Shown here: piece by piece, positions 7,003 to 15,967 of the stretch | Layout of the letters: each line of letters begins with the position of its first letter | How positions within the stretch are numbered: the first letter of the stretch is position 1 | From: Vibrio sp. J1-1 | GTDB taxonomy: Bacteria > Pseudomonadota > Gammaproteobacteria > Enterobacterales > Vibrionaceae | Assembly: GCF_021728395.1 (NCBI RefSeq) | Contig: NZ_JAKKCM010000005.1 | Location: 1-64,000 of the forward strand | Direction of reading: 5' to 3' | DNA length: 64,000 nt | Translations under genes and position numbers: made by a program | Notes under the pieces: generated by a model | Database searches by the model: none | Told to the model about the DNA's origin: nothing | The model's input: only the letters and a program-made list of their open reading frames with translations

Positions 7003-7776
7003 TCAATGATAAGTATTTTCTTTTGATCCTGTATTTATTAACTCTGACTCTTGAAGATTATCTCTTTCTTTGGTCACCTTTCTTGGCCTCGCGTAGAAAT
7101 AACCTTGAGCTAAAATATTATATTTTTTAAGGTATTCATTCTGGAAGTAGGTCTCGACCCCTTCAATTATCAAACCGTGTTTACAATAAGGCCTCAATAC
7201 AAAAATAAGAGATTTTAAACAATCATCATTACCAGAGTTGTATAATAAAAATGACCTATCTATTTTAATATAATCCCACTCAATCAGCCCTAAAGATAAG
7301 TGAGCCGCTATATTTTCTTCATAGTAGTCATCAAGAATGATAAAAACACCTAACTTTTGAAGTCGTCTTATATTTTTTAGAACTTTACTATACTTAATAG
7401 AAGTGTTTATTTCATTTATTTCTATATGAAATTTATTATAAATGTTTTTATTTATAACCTTATCTACAAAGTCATCATCTTCTAATGAAGATAGAGTTAA
7501 GTTTAAAAAAATACCTTTAGATGTTCTTATATTACTAAAATATTCCATCTGTAGTAGAAAAACAGTCTTAATGAATTCATCATCAATATTATCGAAGAAA
7601 GATTCGCTATTTAATGTCTCCCCAGATTCATTAATTACTCTTGAGAGGCATTCGTAATAGATAGTTTCTCTAGATTTAGGGAGGCATATTGGCTGCAATA
7701 AAAACTCTAGGGTTACATAGCTAGTTTTGTTGCTTATTGTAACGCCACCACACGTTGAATATTCAACAGTAAACAT
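7003..7776 (-). CDS. Stand-alone EAL-domain protein (putative c-di-GMP phosphodiesterase)
   Basis: 257 residues, essentially a single EAL domain without GGDEF or a membrane segment. Counting from ATG 7776, the motifs map as ECLSR (E42, in place of EALLR), N92 (FLNLT), E119/E122 (IEINE), D149-D150, K171/D173 (IKIDR), E205/E208 (IEGVE) and Q224 (AQGY). All metal- and general-base residues needed for c-di-GMP hydrolysis therefore appear present. Loop 6, normally DDFGTG, is DDYYEEN, which in the family often lowers or abolishes catalysis. ATG 7776 is chosen because AGGAG lies five bases upstream; a GTG two codons earlier overlaps that signal. AT-rich composition matches the AraC neighbour. Confidence 0.82.
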   Translation of the reverse strand: MFTVEYSTCGGVTISNKTSYVTLEFLLQPICLPKSRETIYYECLSRVINESGETLNSESFFDNIDDEFIKTVFLLQMEYFSNIRTSKGIFLNLTLSSLEDDDFVDKVINKNIYNKFHIEINEINTSIKYSKVLKNIRRLQKLGVFIILDDYYEENIAAHLSLGLIEWDYIKIDRSFLLYNSGNDDCLKSLIFVLRPYCKHGLIIEGVETYFQNEYLKKYNILAQGYFYARPRKVTKERDNLQESELINTGSKENTYH

Positions 7777-8153
7777 ACGCACTCCTAATTTTACACAGTC
7801 TGTAAATATAGTTGAGTTTTTGTTGCAATCCTATAGTTGCGTAATAAATTTAAAAAATATGAGTTTTTTCTTTTATTTAAATTTAATCCGTCAAAAAAAT
7901 AACATTGTAATGGGAGGAGTCTAGCTGTCTAGCTATGGTGATTGAGCTCAGGCTAGTTAATAATGTTCAAAAAAAAAGAAAATTATAACTTAATATTTCA
8001 GAGAGAGGGAAGACTCAAGACCCAATATAAATCCTATAACTCGCCTTTGTAATGATATTGATAATTTACCCTCTTATCACCCTATGATGACATTCTTTCT
8101 CGTTTTTAAGACTAAACTTTACATTTATCAGCAATGTGAACGAAAGAGGAAAT
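7777..8153. other. AT-rich divergent intergenic region
   Basis: No ORF is supported. It must hold the divergent promoters of the EAL gene and the DUF4382 lipoprotein. The left two thirds are very AT-rich with long A/T runs, of the kind bound by H-NS. Confidence 0.4.
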
Positions 8154-9203
8154 ATGAAAAAATACACCTACCCTATCCTCGCGATTTCAGGTGGTCTTTT
8201 ACTGACTGGCTGTAATGGCGGTGACTCTTCATCCGATACAGAAGCAGCAACTTTTTCTCTTGCGGTTTCCGATGCTCCTGTCGATGATGCCAATAAAGTC
8301 GTTTTAGCATTTGAAGATGTGGTTTTAATCCCGTTTGATCCTGAAACAGGTGTTAAAACTGGCGACGCTATTATTATGAACGTCAGTGAAGACGGTGCAT
8401 TACGTCAAGTAGACCTAATGCAGTATCAAGGCAGTAACGCTGAAACCATCATCAGTGAGCAAACCATTGCACCGGGTGACTACGCAATGTGTGTGTACGC
8501 AAAAGATGGCAAACAGATGAACGACACGACGCTTTCTTACGTCGAAAAAACAGATGGCTCGGTGAAAGGCCTTGTAGTGAACAGCCGTGGTAGCTGTTAT
8601 GGCGCTAAGCCAGACACCAGCGATCAGGGCCGCCTGAAGTTCTCGCAGAAAGGTCAATACGTAACAGTACATACAGGTCATAACAGCTACGTGGTTGAGT
8701 TTGATTTGCGTAAAGGTCTGGCAGACCCAACCGGTCAGGATCACATGAACATGAACTCGAATGCAGTGAGCTTAGTGAACGCATCTGAGGCTGGTCATAT
8801 TGGTGGAACAGTCAGTTCTGTACAATACAACGCATGTGTGTCAGATAGCGTAGATTGGAACGCAATTAACGATGTTCCAGCTGTACACTCTGTTTATCTC
8901 TATGCTGGTGAGATGGATCGCAGCACAATGGGCGATCTAGGCGCACCTGCACCATTTAATACTCCAGTAGCCATTGCTGACGTCAACGAAACAGAAGATG
9001 AACTTGGTAATGTAACGTACGATTACGAGTTTGGTTTTATTGGCCCAGGAACTTACACGATTGGCTACACATGTACTGCGTACATTGACAGTCCGGATAG
9101 CCATGAAACTTCTGACGACGGTTTCTTAATGTACCAGCACTATACGCCTGTTGAAGTAGTAGAGGGTGAACATACAGAACAAGACATCAACCCGATTCTG
9201 TAA
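8154..9203 (+). CDS. DUF4382 lipoprotein
   Basis: About 349 residues from ATG 8154, which follows AGAGGA; a GTG six codons earlier would destroy the signal peptide. The N-terminus MKKYTYPILAISGGLLLTGC is a lipoprotein signal with the lipobox LTGC. A DUF4382 domain follows (FSLAVSDAPVDDANKVVLAF, ~30-190), a beta-sandwich found in secreted bacterial lipoproteins. The C-terminal part (~200-349) is acidic and beta-rich with paired cysteines. The protein is likely anchored at the outer membrane. The function is not known. It stands alone, with its own terminator. Confidence 0.8.
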   Translation: MKKYTYPILAISGGLLLTGCNGGDSSSDTEAATFSLAVSDAPVDDANKVVLAFEDVVLIPFDPETGVKTGDAIIMNVSEDGALRQVDLMQYQGSNAETIISEQTIAPGDYAMCVYAKDGKQMNDTTLSYVEKTDGSVKGLVVNSRGSCYGAKPDTSDQGRLKFSQKGQYVTVHTGHNSYVVEFDLRKGLADPTGQDHMNMNSNAVSLVNASEAGHIGGTVSSVQYNACVSDSVDWNAINDVPAVHSVYLYAGEMDRSTMGDLGAPAPFNTPVAIADVNETEDELGNVTYDYEFGFIGPGTYTIGYTCTAYIDSPDSHETSDDGFLMYQHYTPVEVVEGEHTEQDINPIL

Positions 9204-9223
9204 ATCTCCTCAATAGAATAGAG

Positions 9224-9253
9224 AAAGCCGCTCACCCCAGTGTGAGCGGCTTT
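9224..9253 (+). terminator. Terminator after the DUF4382 gene
   Basis: AAAGCCGCTCAC pairs perfectly with GTGAGCGGCTTT around CCCAGT and is followed by TATTTTT. Confidence 0.9.
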
Positions 9254-9389
9254 TATTTTTGCTCAGTCGAATATTAATTTGTTGAAAGATCTGCCAACCT
9301 CTTCGCCGCTCGGCTAAGGCAAGTCATCAAATCTTGTATATCCACACCAAGGCCGCCTCTTTCTTAATCTCACCTTGCCATTCAATAAA

Positions 9390-9440
9390 CCGTCACCCTT
9401 TTGTCACTAAAGACTCACTGTTTTGCCGCTGAACTGTCAT
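9390..9440 (+). promoter_or_regulatory. Tandem Pho-box half-site array before olsF
   Basis: Seven-base half-sites resembling CTGTCAT/C occur at 9390 (CCGTCAC), 9401 (TTGTCAC), 9412 (GACTCAC) and 9434 (CTGTCAT), all in phase with an 11-bp period. The fifth in-phase position, 9423, is weak. PhoB binds two such 11-bp repeats. Control of olsF by phosphate starvation is known in V. cholerae, so this array probably mediates it. The assignment is by pattern and context. Confidence 0.6.
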
Positions 9441-9486
9441 CTGCAATTCCTACTATCCAGTTAGCAACTTGCACGCTGAGGTAAAT

Positions 9487-11241
9487 ATGGATAGCACTAC
9501 CCCTTTTCGTCTCCCTCGTAAAACGCCTTTTGGCATTGGTGAAAACGTCGCTGAATGGGCAACGGGATTAAGCCAACTCGATAAGTTCTATGCGCAAAGA
9601 CCCGTTAATGCAGACATTCAAACCTTCTTACGCTTCACACTCTCGATTTTAGGTATCGATTACCGAATTGCTCATGGCTCACTCGATGCCGTTCCAAAAC
9701 AAGGCCCCACCGTCATTGTTGCCAACCACCCTCTCGGCTGCGTCGAAGGCGTCATACTGGCTGAATTACTGCTGATGGTTCGAGATGACATCCAAATCCT
9801 CGCGAATCAATACCTTAAAACCGTCCCGGAACTCGACCAGTTGTTTATTGGTGTGGATGTGTTTGAAGGCAAAGACGCGGTCAAGTCCAACATGAAAGCA
9901 CTACGCGCGGCGAACAGACACCTAGCTAACGGCGGATTGCTGTTAGTTTTCCCAGCGGGTGAGGTTTCCCAACTGGTTGATCCAAAGCAACAACGATTAG
10001 AAGATAAAGAGTGGAGCCGCAGTGTCAGTACCTTAATTCGTAAAAACAAAGCAACGACAGTCCCCGTATTTATTAACGGGCAAAACTCTAAACGCTTTTA
10101 TATGGCCGGAAAAATCCATCCTTTGCTACGAACGTTAATGCTGGGTAGAGAGCTGCTTAATAAGAATGCTCAAACAATTGAGCTATCGTTTGGCCAGGCG
10201 ATTAAATTTAAAGAGCTGAATAACCTTAGTGATGATAAGGTGGTCAATTATTTGAGGCTCAATACCTACCTGCTTAACCGTGCCCCCAGCACTCCTGGGC
10301 AAACCGCATCGACGAATGAATTACTGCCCATTGCGGCAGGGTTACCAATAAGCCAATTACTCGATGAGCTGCACAACTTACCTCCAGAAGCCAAACTTCT
10401 TGAAAGTGGAGAGTTTGAGGTCTACTGCACATCCGCTTATCAGATCCCATCTCTACTGCATGAAATCGGTCGTCTACGTGAATACAACTTTCGTCAGGTG
10501 GGCGAAGGCACAGGGCAAGCGATCGATATCGATCATTTCGATCATGATTACCTGCACCTATTTGTCTGGGATCGGGAAAATCAATGCATGGTAGGCGCTT
10601 ATCGTCTGGGATTAGTGGATAGATTACTCGCCAAACATGGTGTTGAAGGATTGTACTCTCGCACCCTATTTAACTATGACCAGCGCTTTCTCGACAAGAT
10701 GGGTAAATCGATTGAGATGGGACGCTCGGTAATTGCGGAACAATACCAAAAGAGCATGAGTGCCCTACTACTGCTTTGGAAAGGCATTGCGACATTCGTA
10801 CATAGAAACCCAGAGTACACTCACCTGTTTGGCCCGGTCAGCATAAGTAACGACTACAGCCAGACCGCTCGTCAGTTATTGGCTCAGTCGATGACACTTC
10901 ATCACTACGACAACACCTGTGCAGAGTATGTTACGCCGTCCAACCCGCTACCGGAAACTAACCTGAACTGGAACACCAGCATGCTGACCGCATTAGGCGA
11001 TTTGCAGCTATTATCTCGTGTCATCGATCGCATTGACGAAGGAAAAGGGGTTCCTGTTTTACTGCGTCAGTACTTAAGCTTAAATGGCAAACTGGTGTGC
11101 TTTAATGTCGATCCTGCCTTTAACAACGCGCTAGACGGATTAATTATGGTGGACTTACGCGAAGTGCCGGAAAAGACACTGGCACGTTACATGGGACTGG
11201 AAAATACGCGAACGTATTTAGCACAACACCTCGATAAATAA
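9487..11241 (+). CDS. olsF: OlsF-type bifunctional ornithine-lipid acyltransferase
   Basis: 584 residues from ATG 9487 (TGAGG upstream; an in-frame TTG at 9469 is less likely). The N-terminal half (~45-270) is a PlsC-like O-acyltransferase with VANHPLGCVEG and FPAGEVS. The C-terminal half (~300-580) is the GNAT-like fold of OlsB-type N-acyltransferases ('hemolysin'-like annotation). This fusion matches OlsF of Serratia and Vibrio cholerae VC0489, which makes ornithine lipid in two steps (N-acylation, then O-acylation), replacing phospholipid under phosphate limitation. The Pho-like array upstream agrees with that. It is probably peripheral to the inner membrane on the cytoplasmic side. Older annotations may call it a putative hemolysin, which is misleading. 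Confidence 0.85.
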   Translation: MDSTTPFRLPRKTPFGIGENVAEWATGLSQLDKFYAQRPVNADIQTFLRFTLSILGIDYRIAHGSLDAVPKQGPTVIVANHPLGCVEGVILAELLLMVRDDIQILANQYLKTVPELDQLFIGVDVFEGKDAVKSNMKALRAANRHLANGGLLLVFPAGEVSQLVDPKQQRLEDKEWSRSVSTLIRKNKATTVPVFINGQNSKRFYMAGKIHPLLRTLMLGRELLNKNAQTIELSFGQAIKFKELNNLSDDKVVNYLRLNTYLLNRAPSTPGQTASTNELLPIAAGLPISQLLDELHNLPPEAKLLESGEFEVYCTSAYQIPSLLHEIGRLREYNFRQVGEGTGQAIDIDHFDHDYLHLFVWDRENQCMVGAYRLGLVDRLLAKHGVEGLYSRTLFNYDQRFLDKMGKSIEMGRSVIAEQYQKSMSALLLLWKGIATFVHRNPEYTHLFGPVSISNDYSQTARQLLAQSMTLHHYDNTCAEYVTPSNPLPETNLNWNTSMLTALGDLQLLSRVIDRIDEGKGVPVLLRQYLSLNGKLVCFNVDPAFNNALDGLIMVDLREVPEKTLARYMGLENTRTYLAQHLDK

Positions 11242-11254
11242 CTTACCAGAGAAA

Positions 11255-11288
11255 TAGTGCATTGCTGATACAAGCAGTGCACTATCCT
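11255..11288 (+). terminator. Terminator after olsF
   Basis: TAGTGCA-TTGC pairs with GCA-GTGCACTA, with one mismatch, around TGATACAA and is followed by CCTTTT. Confidence 0.7.
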
Positions 11289-11820
11289 TTTAATTTGTAA
11301 GAAATATAACCGAAAGTTTCCGACATTTCTGACATCACACTCATTTACTCAGTCAATCAGTCGCTACGTGCTGGTATTGAGCAATATATCGCGTTACAAA
11401 ATTTCAAAAAATCCACAACCAGACACAGATCACATTTATGCAAACAGTCAAACCAAGATAAAGTGTGACACTGATCGACACAAGCATTTAATTCGACCCC
11501 AGAAATAAATCATAGGTGACTTTGATCACATTATATTTTCAATTCAAATTTGTAATAAGATCGATTTGATCACTAATATTTTTATTGACAGATTTAAAAC
11601 CTGCATTTTGTTATTAAGTTACATGTCAATAAATTGATCATCATCACTTAAAAAATGCTTTTTATCTGAAGAAGTGCGGGTGTAGATCACGAAAAGCCCG
11701 TTGTCAGTTCTAATTGGAAATTGTGTGATAAATTGATTGGGTACTAAACAATCAAACAAGCGGTTTTGGCGAACCGTTTACGACAACAATATTCATCAGA
11801 ACATCGAACGGGGAATTGTT
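11289..11820. other. Long mtlA upstream and leader region
   Basis: No ORF is supported, although the mtlA frame is open back to 11737. The region holds several CRP-like half-sites with TCACA or TCACG ends and a probable long 5' untranslated leader. In V. cholerae the mtlA leader is antisense to the MtlS small RNA, so an equivalent is expected on the minus strand around 11690-11815. A hairpin AGCGGTT-TTGGCG-AACCGTT lies at 11758-11779. Confidence 0.45.
11515..11530 (+). promoter_or_regulatory. CRP site upstream of mtlA
   Basis: GGTGA-CTTTGA-TCACA matches TGTGA-N6-TCACA at 9 of 10 conserved positions. A weaker site, TGTGA-CACTGA-TCGAC, lies at 11464-11479. Catabolite control of the mannitol PTS by cAMP-CRP is established in enteric and Vibrio relatives. 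Confidence 0.6.
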
Positions 11821-13770
11821 ATGATATCACCAGATGCTAAGATCAAGATACAAAATTTTGGTCGCTTTCTGTCTAACATGGTAATGCCTAACATCGGCGC
11901 ATTTATCGCGTGGGGCTTTATCACTGCACTATTCATCCCAACCGGATGGTTGCCAAATGAGACTTTGGCTTCAATGGTTGGTCCTATGATTACCTACTTG
12001 CTACCGCTGCTTATCGGCTACACTGGCGGTAAATTAGTCGGCGGCGATCGCGGTGCGGTAGTCGGCGCAATCACTACCATGGGCGTGATTGTCGGTACAG
12101 ACATCCCTATGTTCATGGGAGCGATGATCGTCGGTCCAATGGGCGGCTTGGCGATTAAAAAATTCGACAACTACATCGATGGCAAAGTGAAAAGTGGCTT
12201 TGAGATGTTGGTAAACAACTTCTCTGCAGGCATCATCGGTATGCTGTGTGCCATTCTTGCTTTCTTCCTAATTGGTCCTTTTGTAAAAGTACTCTCTGGT
12301 GCTTTGGCGGCAGGCGTAAACTTCCTTGTCTCAGCGCACCTTCTACCACTGACTTCTATTTTTGTTGAGCCAGCGAAGATCCTGTTCCTGAATAACGCAA
12401 TCAACCACGGCATCTTCTCACCACTAGGCATTCAACAGGCGTCAGAAACTGGTCAATCTATTTTCTTCCTGATTGAAGCAAACCCAGGTCCTGGTCTAGG
12501 TATTCTTCTGGCGTACATGGTGTTTGGTAAAGGTACCGCTCGTCAGACTGCCGGTGGTGCCTCTATCATCCACTTCTTTGGTGGTATCCATGAGATTTAC
12601 TTCCCATACATTCTGATGAACCCTCGCCTCATCCTAGCGGCTATTGCAGGTGGTATGACAGGTGTATTCGTTCTCACTATGTTTAATGCAGGTATCGTTT
12701 CTCCAGCGTCTCCTGGTTCTATCTTCGCGGTACTATTGATGACGCAAAAAGGCTCAATCGTTGGTGTTCTAGCCTCTATCGCGGCGGCAGCGGGCGTATC
12801 CTTCACCGTAGCAGCTCTACTGATGAAGACCCAAACATCGACAGAAGAAGACGGTGATAAAGCAGCGCTAGAAAAAGCAACTTCACAAATGAAAGGCATG
12901 AAATCTGCGTCAAAAAACAATGCAGCGGTAAACAGTGAAAGCAAAGGCGACGTAGACCTTGCGACAGTTCAAAGCATTATTGTCGCTTGTGATGCCGGCA
13001 TGGGCTCGAGCGCAATGGGTGCGAGCATGCTACGCAAGAAAGTTCAGGACTCAGGTTTGAACATTCACGTCACTAACCTTGCTATTAACAACTTGTCAGA
13101 GAGTGCAGATATCGTGATTACTCATAAAGATTTGACGGCTCGTGCACGTAAGCATGCTCCTAACGCACACCATATTTCTCTGACTAACTTCCTAGACAGC
13201 GAAATGTACAACCAACTCGTCACTAAACTGCTGGCGGCACAAACTTCATCTGCCAATGACGATCAAATGGCAAAAGTATCGGTTCTTGCAGCAAACGACG
13301 ACAATTTTGAACAACAGCAACCATCTGTATTCCAGATTCAACGTGAAAACATCCACTTAGGTTTAAGCGCAGCTAACAAAGAAGAAGCAATTCGCTTTGC
13401 GGGCAACAAGCTGGTTGAACTGGGCTACGCTGAACCAGAATACGTAGATGCAATGTTTGATCGTGAAGCACTGGTTCCTACTTACCTTGGCGAATCTATC
13501 GCGGTGCCACACGGCACGATTGAAGCGAAAGATCGCGTTAAAAAGACCGGCATTGTTATCTGCCAATACCCATCGGGTATCCAATTTACTGAAGACGAAG
13601 ACGATATAGCGAAACTGGTTATCGGCATTGCCGCTAAGAATGATGAACACATCCAAGTCATTACCACCATTACGAACGCGCTCGATGAGCCAGAAGCAAT
13701 TGAGAAACTAACCAGCACTGCGGATGTAGAAGAGATCCTCAACATCCTTGGCCGCGAACAAGCCGCTTAA
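11821..13770 (+). CDS. mtlA: Mannitol-specific PTS enzyme IICBA
   Basis: 649 residues from ATG 11821, which follows CGGGGAATTGTT and gives the normal MtlA N-terminus (MISPDAKIKIQNFGRF). An earlier in-frame ATG at 11737 would add 28 atypical residues. The protein has an IIC membrane domain (~1-340), a IIB domain with the phosphocysteine in VACDAGMGSS (C390), and a IIA domain with the phosphohistidine in AVPHGT (H564). It takes up mannitol and delivers mannitol-1-phosphate to the cytoplasm, using phosphate from HPr. It is first gene of mtlADR, behind CRP-like sites. The domain order and lengths are complete. Confidence 0.97.
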   Translation: MISPDAKIKIQNFGRFLSNMVMPNIGAFIAWGFITALFIPTGWLPNETLASMVGPMITYLLPLLIGYTGGKLVGGDRGAVVGAITTMGVIVGTDIPMFMGAMIVGPMGGLAIKKFDNYIDGKVKSGFEMLVNNFSAGIIGMLCAILAFFLIGPFVKVLSGALAAGVNFLVSAHLLPLTSIFVEPAKILFLNNAINHGIFSPLGIQQASETGQSIFFLIEANPGPGLGILLAYMVFGKGTARQTAGGASIIHFFGGIHEIYFPYILMNPRLILAAIAGGMTGVFVLTMFNAGIVSPASPGSIFAVLLMTQKGSIVGVLASIAAAAGVSFTVAALLMKTQTSTEEDGDKAALEKATSQMKGMKSASKNNAAVNSESKGDVDLATVQSIIVACDAGMGSSAMGASMLRKKVQDSGLNIHVTNLAINNLSESADIVITHKDLTARARKHAPNAHHISLTNFLDSEMYNQLVTKLLAAQTSSANDDQMAKVSVLAANDDNFEQQQPSVFQIQRENIHLGLSAANKEEAIRFAGNKLVELGYAEPEYVDAMFDREALVPTYLGESIAVPHGTIEAKDRVKKTGIVICQYPSGIQFTEDEDDIAKLVIGIAAKNDEHIQVITTITNALDEPEAIEKLTSTADVEEILNILGREQAA

Positions 13771-13882
13771 TTACTTCACTTAATTTGCTCCTAAGCAAAC
13801 CGAGGTCAGCTGTCACCCCCTATGCGGTTGGCCTCACTCTAGATTCGTTAGTCAATATTACAGACATTGGTAGGTAACAGTT

Positions 13883-15031
13883 ATGAAAAATGCAGTTCAT
13901 TTTGGCGCTGGTAACATTGGTCGTGGTTTCATCGGTAAACTATTAGCAGACGCAGACGTCGAGGTCACTTTCGCTGACGTCGATGCCCCGTTAGTAGACC
14001 AGCTCAGTCATAAGCAAGAATACAAAGTTAAAGTAGTTGGCACAGAATGCCAAATCGACACGGTCACGCATGTCACTGCAGTAAACTCAGCAAGTGAAGA
14101 CGTGATTGACCGCATCGTAAAAACCGATTTGGTGACAACCGCCGTAGGTCCAAACGTGCTGGACATGATTGCGAAAACCATTGCAACTGGCATCACTAAA
14201 CGTTTCGAAGCGGGCAATGAAGCACCACTGAACATCATCGCCTGTGAGAACATGGTTCGCGGCACGACCCATTTAAAGGGCGAAGTGTACAAGCATCTTG
14301 ATCAATCACTGCACGCCAAAGCAGATGAGCTAGTCGGCTTCGTCGATTCCGCTGTGGATCGTATCGTGCCACCAGCAGAAGCGGCCAACGATGATCCATT
14401 GGAAGTGACGGTAGAAAGCTTCAGCGAGTGGATTGTTGACGAGCAGCAATTCAAAGGCGAAATCCCCGATATCGCAGGGATGGAAAAGACCGACAACCTG
14501 ATGGCGTTTGTGGAACGTAAACTGTTCACCCTAAACACTGGTCACTGTATTACGGCTTACTTAGGCTGCTTGAAGGGACACCGCACTATTCGTGAAGCAA
14601 TTGAAGACCCTGAGATTCAGGCGGAAGTAAAACAAGCAATGATCGAAAGTGGTGAAGTACTGATTCGTCGTTATGGTTTCGATCGAGACATGCACAATGC
14701 CTATATCGAGAAGATTCTGGGGCGCTTTGCCAATCCATACTTAGTTGATGAAGTTGACCGAGTTGGACGTCAACCAATTCGCAAATTAGGTGCAAATGAT
14801 AGATTAGTGAAGCCATTACTCGGTACAATCGAATATGGCACTGAAAACCAAACACTTTTAAAAGGGATTGCGGCGGCGTTGAAGTATACTAACGACACCG
14901 ACCCTCAAGCGGTTGAATTACAAACTTCATTAAAAGAAGTCGACGTGAAGCCAACGGTCGCGAAATACACAGGTCTTGCAGAAGACAGTGCTGAAGTGGC
15001 TCACATTGAGACACTCTACAACCAGCTGTGA
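13883..15031 (+). CDS. mtlD: Mannitol-1-phosphate 5-dehydrogenase
   Basis: 382 residues. It oxidises mannitol-1-phosphate from MtlA to fructose-6-phosphate with NAD+. The N-terminal Rossmann motif [12 protein letters not shown] is at 7-18. The polyol dehydrogenase signature with the catalytic Lys/Asn/His cluster lies mid-protein ([18 protein letters not shown], ~212-229). It is 112 bp downstream of mtlA, with an imperfect GAGGTCA/TGGCCTC hairpin (13801-13836) in between that may tune relative expression. ATG 13883 follows TAGGTAAC. Confidence 0.97.
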   Translation: MKNAVHFGAGNIGRGFIGKLLADADVEVTFADVDAPLVDQLSHKQEYKVKVVGTECQIDTVTHVTAVNSASEDVIDRIVKTDLVTTAVGPNVLDMIAKTIATGITKRFEAGNEAPLNIIACENMVRGTTHLKGEVYKHLDQSLHAKADELVGFVDSAVDRIVPPAEAANDDPLEVTVESFSEWIVDEQQFKGEIPDIAGMEKTDNLMAFVERKLFTLNTGHCITAYLGCLKGHRTIREAIEDPEIQAEVKQAMIESGEVLIRRYGFDRDMHNAYIEKILGRFANPYLVDEVDRVGRQPIRKLGANDRLVKPLLGTIEYGTENQTLLKGIAAALKYTNDTDPQAVELQTSLKEVDVKPTVAKYTGLAEDSAEVAHIETLYNQL

Positions 15032-15038
15032 TTAACTC

Positions 15039-15059
15039 AAGGGGGGCGATGCTCCCCTT
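15039..15059 (+). other. Hairpin between mtlD and mtlR
   Basis: AAGGGG pairs with CCCCTT around GGCGATGCT. The weak tail (ACAAT) suggests a processing or partial-termination structure rather than a full terminator. Confidence 0.4.
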
Positions 15060-15088
15060 ACAATAAAGATTTAACAACTACTCAGTAT

Positions 15089-15619
15089 ATGGCAGATAAC
15101 ATCAACGAAACCGAGATCATTGAACGACTTAACAGTGCCCCATCGGTACGAGGCTTCTTTATTGCCACAGTCGACGTCTTTAACGAGTCGATAGATGGGC
15201 TGATACAAAGAATCTTTCGTAAAGATAACTTCGCTGTCCAGTCCGTTGTCGGCCCGCTACTACAAGACTCAGGCCCACTGGGCGATCTATCTGTTCGTCT
15301 AAAATTATTGTTTGGCTTGGGCGTATTACCTGACGATATTTACCACGATATCGAAGATATCATTAAGCTCAAAAACCAGCTCAACAGCGACGCATCCGAC
15401 TATGATTTCACTGACCCAATCATTCTAGACCCAATCAAAAAGCTTCATCTGGTAAAGAAAATGGGCATGGTGCAACTGGAAGTAAATGAACCGGATGATG
15501 ACATCGATCTGGAGTTCTATCAGCTCCAACTTCAGCGCCAACAACAAATCATCAAATCAGGACTTTCCCTCGCCATTGTGGAAATCTGTAATGAACTGGG
15601 CAAGGAAAGTCCTTTTTAA
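15089..15619 (+). CDS. mtlR: MtlR mannitol operon repressor
   Basis: 176 residues of the MtlR family (all-helical, with the SVRGFFIATVDVFNESIDGL start and the VVGPLLQDSGPLGDLSVRLKLLFGLG core). MtlR proteins repress the mtl operon but lack a classical helix-turn-helix, and structural work on Vibrio and Shigella members suggests they act with a partner rather than by direct DNA binding. It is the last gene of mtlADR, 57 bp after mtlD. No strong Shine-Dalgarno is visible at ATG 15089, so it may be translated weakly. Confidence 0.92.
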   Translation: MADNINETEIIERLNSAPSVRGFFIATVDVFNESIDGLIQRIFRKDNFAVQSVVGPLLQDSGPLGDLSVRLKLLFGLGVLPDDIYHDIEDIIKLKNQLNSDASDYDFTDPIILDPIKKLHLVKKMGMVQLEVNEPDDDIDLEFYQLQLQRQQQIIKSGLSLAIVEICNELGKESPF

Positions 15620-15904
15620 CTCTTAAACTCTACTTTCGCTTCGAGCACGCTTTATATCGCGCTTATTATTTTTAGTTATTGCTGGCAGAATTATCTCAAA
15701 ACAAGTAAGACTGCTTTCCGAAGCGCACAAGCCGCAGGGTATGGTCACGCCACAACTGCTTCAAATGATTGCTTTCGACATCCTGTTTTTCAAACTCAAT
15801 ACTCCGATCGACTCTGTCAGCAAGAGTATTGCTTGGACTGCTAGAGCCGTCTCACTCACCGCATGATGGGTCGCTTGTACTAGTTTGTCAGTGAGCATAA
15901 AAGT
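15620..15904. other. Non-coding stretch with an ORF-like minus-strand block
   Basis: A minus-strand frame of about 50 codons (roughly 15705-15860, containing QLWRDHTLRLVRFGKQS) is open between stops but has no start signal. It may be a remnant or a dispersed Vibrio intergenic repeat that is often mis-called as short proteins. I cannot confirm other copies within this window. Confidence 0.35.
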
Positions 15905-15945
15905 AAAAGCCACCTATCACGTGCTGCGTAATAGGTGGCTTTTTT
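15905..15945 (-). terminator. Bidirectional terminator between mtlR and glmS
   Basis: AAAAGCCACCTAT pairs with ATAGGTGGCTTTT. T-runs lie on the + side, and A-runs (T on the minus strand) on the other, so it can end both glmS and plus-strand transcripts. Confidence 0.9.
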
Positions 15946-15967
15946 ATTCACTTGGTAACGGGTAGTG

